NCBI GenBank assembly: GCA_028724545.1
Contig: JAQYCU010000004.1
Span: 1 to 64,000, forward strand
Direction: 5' to 3'
Source: a bacterium
GTDB lineage: Bacteria > Bacillota > Clostridia > Lachnospirales > Lachnospiraceae
DNA length: 64,000 nucleotides
The notes under the pieces are model-generated. The model did not search any database. It had not been told where the DNA came from and saw only the letters and a list, made by a program, of their open reading frames with translations. The translations under genes and the position numbers were made by a program. Positions 57,417 to 64,000 of the stretch are shown here, piece by piece (the stretch's first letter is position 1; each line of letters starts with the position of its first letter).

Positions 57417-58715
57417 ATGATGAAGAAGACAGATGTAGTGATTGTTGGAACAGGGGCAGCAGGTTTGTTTTGCGCCCTGCACTTTCCAAAAGAAACACAG
57501 ATATTAATGATTTCAAAATCAGATGTAGATGAAAGCGATTCTTTCCTGGCACAGGGAGGCATGTGTATGCTTCGTGGCATGGAAGATTATGATGGTTACT
57601 TTGAAGATACGATGCGTGCCGGTCATTATGAAAACCGTAAAGAATCTGTTGATGTTATGATTCGTTCTTCGGCAGAAATAGCGCAGGAACTTGTCGGTTT
57701 TGGCGTTGATTTTGAACGGGATGGGGACGATTTTGCATTTACCAGAGAGGGTGGACACGGCAGACCCCGTATTTTATTTCATGAAGATACAACAGGAAAA
57801 GAGATAACCAGCAAATTATTAGAAAATGTACAGCAGCGTGAGAATATTACGATTTTAGAGCATACAGAAATGCTGGATATTATTACAGATACAGAAAATC
57901 AGTTGTGTTATGGTATTGTGATGCGTGATTCAACAGGAAATATTCAGCTGGTACAGGCAAAGTACACAGTGCTGGCTTGTGGTGGATTAGGTGGTTTATA
58001 TCAGCATTCGACCAATTTCCGTCATATTACGGGCGACGCACTTGCAATTGCAAAACGTCATAATGTGACATTGGAACATATTGATTACATACAGATTCAT
58101 CCGACTACGCTTTATTCAGAAAAGCCGGGCAGACGTTTCCTGATTTCTGAATCCGTGCGTGGCGAGGGAGCAATTTTATTAAATAAAAACAAAGAACGTT
58201 TTTGTGACGAACTGCTTCCACGTGATGTTGTGACGGCAGCGATTAAAAAGCAGATGGAAATAGATGATATGCCATATGTATGGCTGTCGATGGAAAAGAT
58301 TCCAAAAGAAGAAATCACATCGCATTTTCCGAACATTCTGCGTCAGTGCCTGGAAGAAGGCTATGACCCGACAAAAGAGTGCATTCCGGTAGTGCCGGCT
58401 CAGCATTATTTTATGGGTGGTATTCAGGTGGATTTGTCCAGCAAAACATCAATGGAATGTCTTTATGCAGTTGGCGAAACGTCCTGCAACGGTGTACACG
58501 GGAAAAACCGTCTGGCAAGTAATTCCCTGCTGGAGTCTATGGTATTTGCCAAAAGAGCTGCCCTGGCAATTACAGAGCAGTTGCCGAAAGCAGAATTTTC
58601 GGATATTACCGGTATGGTTGATATGACATTATATGAAGATGTGGACAAGCTAAAAGAAAACTATAAGAAAATCATATTAGATGAAATAGAAAAGGAGCGA
58701 AAAAGTCATGAATGA
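57417..58715 (+). CDS. nadB: L-aspartate oxidase
   Basis: The 432-aa product from 57417 opens with the FAD dinucleotide fold D-V-V-I-V-G-T-G-A-A-G-L-F; an ATG at 57405 would add four residues. S-F-L-A-Q-G-G-M-C, R-E-G-G-H-G-R-P-R-I-L-F, L-A-C-G-G-L-G-G-L-Y-Q-H-S-T and the C-terminal G-V-H-G-K-N-R-L-A-S-N-S-L-L-E are the family's FAD and dicarboxylate sites. It oxidises aspartate to iminoaspartate for quinolinate synthesis, with fumarate as acceptor in anaerobes. nadA is not adjacent; nadC overlaps the end by eight bases. Confidence 0.95.
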   Translation: MMKKTDVVIVGTGAAGLFCALHFPKETQILMISKSDVDESDSFLAQGGMCMLRGMEDYDGYFEDTMRAGHYENRKESVDVMIRSSAEIAQELVGFGVDFERDGDDFAFTREGGHGRPRILFHEDTTGKEITSKLLENVQQRENITILEHTEMLDIITDTENQLCYGIVMRDSTGNIQLVQAKYTVLACGGLGGLYQHSTNFRHITGDALAIAKRHNVTLEHIDYIQIHPTTLYSEKPGRRFLISESVRGEGAILLNKNKERFCDELLPRDVVTAAIKKQMEIDDMPYVWLSMEKIPKEEITSHFPNILRQCLEEGYDPTKECIPVVPAQHYFMGGIQVDLSSKTSMECLYAVGETSCNGVHGKNRLASNSLLESMVFAKRAALAITEQLPKAEFSDITGMVDMTLYEDVDKLKENYKKIILDEIEKERKSHE

Positions 58716-59562
58716 CCCGATTACGTTAAAAGTCAATGTTGATAAACTCATTATGCAGGCATTGGAAGAAGATATTACCAGTGAAGATATTTCTACAAAT
58801 GCAGTGATGCCGGAGTATCAAAAAGGGCAGGTTGAACTGATTTGCAAGCAGGATGGCATTATTGCCGGACTTCCTGTATTTAAAAGAGTCTTTGAACTGC
58901 TGGATGATACCGTGACTTTTCAGATGTACGCAAATGACGGTGATGCCGTAAAAAAAGGAGATTTGATGGCAGTGGTAACAGGCGACATCCGTGCACTGCT
59001 TTCCGGAGAAAGAACGGCACTGAACTATTTGCAGCGTATGAGTGGTATTGCAACTTATACCAATTCGATTGTGAAATTGTTAGAGGGCAGCAAGACCACA
59101 CTGTTAGATACAAGAAAAACAACACCGAATATGCGTGTGTTTGAAAAATACGCTGTCAAAGTTGGTGGAGGCAGCAATCACCGCTTTAATTTGTCAGACG
59201 GGGTTATGTTAAAGGACAATCATATTGGTGCAGCAGGCAGCATTACAAAGGCCGTGAAAATGGCAAAAGAGTATGCTTCTTTCGTACATAAAATCGAAGT
59301 GGAAGTTGAAAATCTGGATATGGTGAAGGAAGCAGTTGAAGCAGGGGCAGACATTATAATGCTGGATAATATGTCACAGGAAGAAATGAAAGAGGCTGTT
59401 GCCCTTATCGATGGACGTGCCCTGACAGAATGCTCCGGTAATGTAACAAAAGAAAATATCCAGAATATTCTGGACGTTGGTGTAGATTATGTTTCCAGTG
59501 GAGCACTGACACATTCAGCTCCGATTATGGATATTTCTTTGAAAAACCTGCATACCATTTAA
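58708..59562 (+). CDS. nadC: Nicotinate-nucleotide diphosphorylase (quinolinate phosphoribosyltransferase)
   Basis: This 284-aa enzyme starts inside the last codons of nadB behind AAAAGGAG. Family marks are A-L-E-E-D-I-T-S-E-D-I-S-T, S-G-E-R-T-A-L-N-Y-L-Q-R-M-S-G-I-A-T, L-L-D-T-R-K-T-T-P-N-M-R, K-V-G-G-G-S-N-H-R and L-K-D-N-H-I. It joins quinolinate and PRPP to nicotinate mononucleotide with loss of CO2. Together with NadB it gives two of the three de novo NAD steps. Confidence 0.96.
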   Translation: MNDPITLKVNVDKLIMQALEEDITSEDISTNAVMPEYQKGQVELICKQDGIIAGLPVFKRVFELLDDTVTFQMYANDGDAVKKGDLMAVVTGDIRALLSGERTALNYLQRMSGIATYTNSIVKLLEGSKTTLLDTRKTTPNMRVFEKYAVKVGGGSNHRFNLSDGVMLKDNHIGAAGSITKAVKMAKEYASFVHKIEVEVENLDMVKEAVEAGADIIMLDNMSQEEMKEAVALIDGRALTECSGNVTKENIQNILDVGVDYVSSGALTHSAPIMDISLKNLHTI

Positions 59563-59604
59563 GAGGACGCAAGAAAGTGTGTAAATAAGTGGGGAGGAGA
59601 AGAA

Positions 59605-60603
59605 ATGAAAAATAGAAAAAAGATTACTTTATGGAAAATAGCAAGTGCCTTATGTATTCTCTTTATTGTCTGCGTGGGGGCAAAAACAACCGTGAAGGCA
59701 TCACCTGTTTCGGCAAATGGACAGTTACAGGTAAAAGGCTCTAAGATTGTGAACCAGAAGGGAAAAACTTTTGTGATAAAGGGCGTTTCGACGCATGGTA
59801 TTGCCTGGTATCCACAATATGTACAAAAAAAGAGTTTTGCATCTTTGAAGAAACAGGGCGTGAATACAATCCGTCTTGCAATGTACACAGAAGAATATGG
59901 CGGATATTGCAGTGGTGGAGATAAAAAACAACTCAAAAAGACGCTGGACAAAGGCGTAAAAGCAGCAACTGAGTTAGGAATGTATGTTATCATTGACTGG
60001 CACATTCTGCAGGACGGAAATCCCTTGCAGCACAAGAATCAGGCCAAGAAGTTTTTTAAAGAGATTGCTAAAAAATATGCAAAACATAATAATGTACTCT
60101 TTGAAATCTGCAACGAGCCAAATGGCAACGGTGGCAGTCTGAAAAATATCCGGAAATATGCAAATGCAGTTATCAAGACAATCCGGAGTGTCAATAAAAA
60201 AGCGATTATTATTGTGGGAACGCCAACCTGGAGCCAGGATGTTGATTTGGCTGCCAAAAATCCAATCAAAGGCAAGAATATCGCATATGCCTTTCATTTT
60301 TATGCAGCAACACACAAGCAGTACCTGCGTGATAAGCTAAAGACAGCAGTTAAGGCAGGACTTCCTGTTATTGTTACCGAATTTGGAATCACAGAAGCCA
60401 GTGGCAGTGGCAAAGTAGATACCAAGGAAGGAAACAAGTGGATGAAATTGCTGAACCAGTACAAAATCGGAAGAGTCTGTTGGAATTTATCCAATAAAGC
60501 AGAGAAAAGTTCTTTGTTGAAACCATCCTGCAAGAAGACGAGTGGATGGAAAAAGAGTGACTGGAGCAAGCAGGGAAAATGGCTGTTAAAAGCATATTCC
60601 TAG
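59605..60603 (+). CDS. Secreted GH5 family endo-beta-glucanase (cellulase)
   Basis: This 332-aa protein has a signal peptide (basic start, hydrophobic helix to about residue 25, cleavage near V-K-A-S). The single GH5 (subfamily 2-like) catalytic domain follows: I-K-G-V-S-T-H-G-I-A-W-Y, I-I-D-W-H-I-L, the acid/base Glu in L-F-E-I-C-N-E-P-N-G (about residue 172), A-F-H-F-Y-A-A-T-H and the nucleophile Glu in V-T-E-F-G-I (about 260). No carbohydrate-binding, dockerin or anchor domain is present, so it is a small free enzyme. It likely cuts cellulose or beta-glucan outside and feeds the GH94 phosphorylase with short cello-oligosaccharides. Confidence 0.93.
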   Translation: MKNRKKITLWKIASALCILFIVCVGAKTTVKASPVSANGQLQVKGSKIVNQKGKTFVIKGVSTHGIAWYPQYVQKKSFASLKKQGVNTIRLAMYTEEYGGYCSGGDKKQLKKTLDKGVKAATELGMYVIIDWHILQDGNPLQHKNQAKKFFKEIAKKYAKHNNVLFEICNEPNGNGGSLKNIRKYANAVIKTIRSVNKKAIIIVGTPTWSQDVDLAAKNPIKGKNIAYAFHFYAATHKQYLRDKLKTAVKAGLPVIVTEFGITEASGSGKVDTKEGNKWMKLLNQYKIGRVCWNLSNKAEKSSLLKPSCKKTSGWKKSDWSKQGKWLLKAYS

Positions 60604-60700
60604 AAAAATCTTATGCTGACAGGCAGGAAGCAAATACGGACAGATAGAAAGAATATAGATGAAATAAATACTGATAAAAATAAATATCGATAACGTTAAT

Positions 60701-60771
60701 AAAAAGCAACTGCCGTCCGGCTTATCAGTGAAATATCTGATAAGAAACGAACGGCAGTTGCTTTTTGTTTT
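60701..60771 (+). terminator. Long bidirectional terminator between the GH5 gene and xylB
   Basis: AAAAAGCAACTGCCGT pairs with ACGGCAGTTGCTTTTT (16 bp, perfect), with an inner CTTATCAG/CTGATAAG hairpin. A and T runs flank both sides, so it serves the two convergent genes. Confidence 0.95.
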
Positions 60772-60811
60772 TGTATATTTTCCCAACTGAAAAAATATCA
60801 GTTTTTCAGTT

Positions 60812-62341
60812 TTATAATTCAGCCATTGCCTTATACTGGTCTTTTAATGCACCATAAAGGTTTTTGTAAATCTGGTGGAATTTGTCATATTCCTTTGTAT
60901 GTTCTGGGATTGGCTTACATTCTTTTGCAGGATCCTTGTGAATCATCTTACGGCAGGCATCTTCTACGCTGTCATAAAGACCGGCACCAACACCGGCAAG
61001 GATTGCAACACCAAGTGCAGGTCCTTCGGTTGCAGTAACCGTATTGACATCACAGTTATACATATCGGCCATCATCTGACGCTGTACTGCATTGGTTGCT
61101 CCACCACCACATGCCATCATATCATCTACTTCTACACCCATTTCTGATAAGATGTCTTTACAGTCTGTCAGAGAATAACTGATTCCTTCCAGTACGGCAC
61201 GTGCCAGGTCGTTTTTGGTATGCATGCTGGAAAGTCCGAAGAAGACACCACGGCAGTTTGCATCCAAATGAGGAGTACGCTCTCCGTTCAGGTATGGAAG
61301 ATAAATCAGACGATTTGCACCGATAGGAGTTGCTTCTACGGCTTCGTTAATCAACTGGTATACGCTGCATCCTTTTTCTTTTGCTTCCTGACGGAACGCA
61401 GCTCCCATATTGTCAAGATACCAGGCAAGAGAATAACCGGCAGCCTGTGTAACGCCCATTACATGCCATGCGCCGGGTACGGCACAGCAGAAAGTATGTA
61501 CACGGCCTTTTGGGTCGATGGAAATTTTGCTGGAATGTGCAAATACAACACCACTGGTACCAATGGTAGTAAATGCCTTACCATCTTCAACAACGCCGGT
61601 ACCTACGGCAGCTGCTGCATTATCGCCGGCACCACCGACAACGACAGTAGAAGTAGAAAGTCCGGTTTTTTCGGCAATTTCCGGTAAAATTGTTCCTGTT
61701 ACTTCTGGTGACTCATAAACTTTAGCAAGAAGACTCTTGTCGATATCTAATTTTTCTAAGATTTCATCAGACCACTGACGTTTTGGAACATCTAACAGCT
61801 GCATACCGGAAGCATCCGATACTTCCGTAGCAAATTCGCCGGTTAAGATATAACGGACATAATCCTTTGGAAGAAGGATATGCTTACATTTTGCATAATT
61901 CTCCGGCTCGTTATTGCGTACCCAGAGAATTTTAGAAGCAGTAAATCCTGTTAAAGCAGGGTTTGCTGTGATTTCAATCAGACGCTCTGCGCCGACTTTT
62001 TCTGTGATTTCTTCACATTCTTTTTCCGTACGCTGGTCACACCAGATGATGGAAGGACGGATAACTTCGCCTGCTTCATCCAGCATAACAAGGCCGTGCA
62101 TCTGGCCGGAGATACCAAGACCTTTGATATCTTCTTTGTCAACGCCAGACTCTTTTACTACTTTGGCAATGGTTTCCAAAGCAGCATCGCGCCAGTCTTC
62201 CGGTTTCTGTTCTGCCCATCCGTTGTTTGGTGTATACAGTGGATAGTCTTTGCTGGCAGAAGTAATAACTTCGCCATTTTCGTCGAAGAGAACTGTCTTT
62301 GTAGAAGAAGTTCCTAAATCAATACCAATTAAATAATTCAT
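60812..62341 (-). CDS. xylB: Xylulokinase (FGGY family)
   Basis: This 509-aa kinase begins with the phosphate-1 motif L-I-G-I-D-L-G-T-S-S-T-K behind AGGAGG. XylB marks include I-S-G-Q-M-H-G-L-V, G-G-A-G-D-N-A-A-A-A-V-G-T-G, the F-T-T-I-G-T-S-G-V region and G-G-G-A-T-N-A near the C-terminus. It phosphorylates D-xylulose to D-xylulose-5-phosphate for the pentose phosphate pathway. It follows the fucose-isomerase-like gene, which suggests that enzyme produces its ketose. No XylA is seen in the window. Confidence 0.93.
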   Translation of the reverse strand: MNYLIGIDLGTSSTKTVLFDENGEVITSASKDYPLYTPNNGWAEQKPEDWRDAALETIAKVVKESGVDKEDIKGLGISGQMHGLVMLDEAGEVIRPSIIWCDQRTEKECEEITEKVGAERLIEITANPALTGFTASKILWVRNNEPENYAKCKHILLPKDYVRYILTGEFATEVSDASGMQLLDVPKRQWSDEILEKLDIDKSLLAKVYESPEVTGTILPEIAEKTGLSTSTVVVGGAGDNAAAAVGTGVVEDGKAFTTIGTSGVVFAHSSKISIDPKGRVHTFCCAVPGAWHVMGVTQAAGYSLAWYLDNMGAAFRQEAKEKGCSVYQLINEAVEATPIGANRLIYLPYLNGERTPHLDANCRGVFFGLSSMHTKNDLARAVLEGISYSLTDCKDILSEMGVEVDDMMACGGGATNAVQRQMMADMYNCDVNTVTATEGPALGVAILAGVGAGLYDSVEDACRKMIHKDPAKECKPIPEHTKEYDKFHQIYKNLYGALKDQYKAMAEL

Positions 62342-62403
62342 TTTAATCCTCCTGATTTTTTGATAAAGGATAACCGGTATAAGAAAAACAGTTTCCTTTT
62401 CGT

Positions 62404-62435
62404 TAAAAAGGGCAATGGCGCCTGCGCCATCGCCC
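62404..62435 (-). terminator. GC-rich hairpin between the isomerase gene and xylB
   Basis: On the minus strand GGGCGATGGCGC pairs with GCGCCATTGCCC (12 bp, one G-T pair), then T5. It can cause partial termination, so less xylB than isomerase message would be made from a common promoter. Confidence 0.85.
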
Positions 62436-62454
62436 GTAAAATGCTTTTTTAAAA

Positions 62455-63945
62455 TTAAGCAAATGGATTTTCTGTCTTGTAGAGCATTCCCTTTGGCTGG
62501 TTGAAGCCGATTTCCTCTACATCAACACCGATGTATTTGAATACTTCGTAAATTGCTTTTCCATAATGACCGAATGCAACAGCACCGTGATGAGGATAGT
62601 TGCCCTCGATTAATACATGGCGATAGAAACGTCCCATTTCTGGAATAGCAAAGATTCCGATAGCACCGAAGGAACGTGTTGCAACAGGAAGAACTTCACC
62701 CTGTGCAATGTATCCGCGAAGTTTTGCATCTGATGTGCTCTGCAGACGGAAGAATGTGATATCTCCAGGGATGATATCGCCTTCGAGCGTTCCGTTTGTA
62801 ACTTCGATAGGAAGGGAACGTGCCATAATCATCTGGTATTTCATTTCGCAGAATGACAGCTTGTTAGAAGCTGTATTTCCACAATGGAATCCCATAAAAG
62901 TATCCTTTAATGTGTAATCGAATTTGCCCTTGATATCTTCTTCGTAGATATCAGGAGTAACTGTGTTGTTGATGTCAAGAAGTGTAACAGTATCCTGGCT
63001 GACAACAGTTCCGATAAATTCACTTAAGCATCCGTAAATATCTACCTCACAGGAAACAGGAATACCCATCTTTGTAAGACGGCTGTTTACATAGCAAGGA
63101 ACAAATCCAAACTGTGTCTGGAATGCAGGCCAGCACTTGCCGGCGATTGCAACAAATTCACGATATCCTCTGTGTTCTTCTACCCAGTCTAAAAGTGTTA
63201 ATTCGTACTGGGCAAGTTTTTCAAGGATTTCAGGTTTCTTATTTCCGGCACCCAGTTCATTTTCCATATCTTTTACGACATCAGGGATTCTCTTATCACC
63301 GGCATGTTTGTTGAATGCTTCAAATAAGTCAAGCTCTGAGTTTTCCTCGATTTCAACACCTAAGTTGTAAAGCTGCTTGATAGGAGCATTACAAGCAAGG
63401 AAGTTTAATGGGCGAGGACCGAAACTAATAATCTTTAAATGATTCAATCCATATACGGCACGTGCGACAGGAAGAAATTCGTGAATCATATCAGCACATT
63501 CCTCAGCAGAACCAACAGGATACTCTGGGATATATGCTTTGATATTACGAAGCTTTAAGTTATAGCTTGCGTTCAGCATACCACAGTATGCATCACCACG
63601 TCCCTGAATCAGACCACCGTCTTTTGAAGTTTCTTCTGCAGCTGCAACGAACATTTTTGGTCCGTCGAAATGCTTAGCAAGAAGTGTTTCTGAAATTTCA
63701 GGACCGAAGTTTCCTAAGTATACGCAAAGTGCGTTACAACCTGCTTTCTTGATATCCTCTAAAGCCTGTACCATGTGGATTTCACTTTCCACGATACAAA
63801 CAGGACATTCATAAATGTCATTGGCATCATATTTGTCTGTATATGCCTTCACTAAATTTTGTCTGCGTGTTACAGAAAGAGATTCTGGGAAACAGTCCCT
63901 GCTTACTGCAACAATACCGATTTTGATCTTTGGCATGTTTTCCAT
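62455..63945 (-). CDS. L-fucose/L-arabinose isomerase-family protein
   Basis: This 496-aa protein begins P-K-I-K-I-G-I-V-A-V-S-R-D-C-F-P and has the fucose-isomerase fold features I-S-F-G-P-R-P, C-W-P-A-F-Q-T-Q-F-G-F-V-P-C, E-V-D-I-Y-G and G-F-H-C-G-N. The metal-binding Glu/Asp/His set of FucI/AraA-type isomerases is expected within W-P-x-F, E-V-D and F-H-C-G-N. It is the first gene of the minus-strand unit with xylB (an AAAGGA-type ribosome site precedes the ATG). Whether it converts L-fucose, D-arabinose or another pentose to a ketose is not clear. The 55 bases beyond its start are its partial promoter region. Confidence 0.8.
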   Translation of the reverse strand: MENMPKIKIGIVAVSRDCFPESLSVTRRQNLVKAYTDKYDANDIYECPVCIVESEIHMVQALEDIKKAGCNALCVYLGNFGPEISETLLAKHFDGPKMFVAAAEETSKDGGLIQGRGDAYCGMLNASYNLKLRNIKAYIPEYPVGSAEECADMIHEFLPVARAVYGLNHLKIISFGPRPLNFLACNAPIKQLYNLGVEIEENSELDLFEAFNKHAGDKRIPDVVKDMENELGAGNKKPEILEKLAQYELTLLDWVEEHRGYREFVAIAGKCWPAFQTQFGFVPCYVNSRLTKMGIPVSCEVDIYGCLSEFIGTVVSQDTVTLLDINNTVTPDIYEEDIKGKFDYTLKDTFMGFHCGNTASNKLSFCEMKYQMIMARSLPIEVTNGTLEGDIIPGDITFFRLQSTSDAKLRGYIAQGEVLPVATRSFGAIGIFAIPEMGRFYRHVLIEGNYPHHGAVAFGHYGKAIYEVFKYIGVDVEEIGFNQPKGMLYKTENPFA

Positions 63946-64000
63946 GATTTGACCGTCCTTTCTTTTTAAAAATATTAATTCTTATTTTTACCAGAAATGC

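Overview
The window looks like a chromosomal segment of a low-GC, strictly anaerobic, endospore-forming Firmicute, most probably a Lachnospiraceae gut bacterium of the Roseburia/Agathobacter type. The pointers are sporulation genes (spoIIAA-spoIIAB-sigF, a complete but split spoVA set, an alpha/beta SASP, coat-like proteins), anaerobic markers (class III ribonucleotide reductase NrdD, the [FeFe]-hydrogenase maturase HydG, the SCIFF ranthipeptide pair), beta-glucan use (GH5 glucanase, GH94 phosphorylase) and strong AGGAGG ribosome sites. Species assignment is inference. I see no phage, IS transposase, rRNA, tRNA or CRISPR array.

Layout. 1-4.5 kb: end of a HAD phosphatase, an anchored surface protein, and a glycan cassette (GT2 glycosyltransferase, DegT aminotransferase, hexapeptide acyltransferase, GtrA flippase). 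4.7-7.8 kb: a FapA/DUF342 protein, a 57-aa ORF and a zinc-ribbon/TPR membrane protein. 7.9-11.7 kb: the spoIIA operon, then a sigma-G-type promoter, a 60-aa membrane protein and spoVAA-AB-AC. 11.9-18 kb: an EAL protein, a FliB-like methylase, nfo, a YkgJ cysteine-cluster protein and an LD-carboxypeptidase. 18.1-21.2 kb: a second sigma-G-type promoter with spoVAD and spoVAE, a histone-H1-like DUF6465 protein and a SASP gene. 21.3-24.4 kb: scfA-scfB (SCIFF peptide and radical-SAM maturase) and a CDF metal exporter.

24.4-41.6 kb is mainly housekeeping: a DUF1653 pair, recA (LexA operator)-recX, rny, a RACo-like ASKHA protein, proC, an M23 peptidase, a small alarmone synthetase, an RsmF-like methyltransferase, an RluA-family synthase, recU, a PF06541 protein and nrdD. 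41.6-53.7 kb: T-box-leuA, galT, two coat-like genes (minus), rhaD, CIRCE-hsp20, a fluoride riboswitch ahead of a cation/proton antiporter, a GH94 phosphorylase, and a TM1266-type regulator with hydG. 53.7-64 kb: triplicated terminators, an EAL-CBS-GGDEF protein, a PocR-chemoreceptor-type protein (minus), two palindromic elements, nadB-nadC, a GH5 glucanase, and on the minus strand a fucose-isomerase-like gene with xylulokinase.

The most unusual signal is not a gene. Two intergenic elements of exactly 159 bp (24455-24613 and, inverted, 57133-57291) share a conserved 93-nt core inside a 27-bp stem. Half the stem sequence differs between the copies, but pairing is kept by compensatory changes. 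A second palindrome family (28525-28606, 56911-57057) shares a 12-nt core motif with the first and ends in a recurring TTTATCACATGCCC-type sequence. Other points are the 60-aa gene coupled to spoVAA, the spoVA split with separate sigma-G-like promoters, the fluoride riboswitch with its overlapping terminator, and the 94-bp tandem terminators.
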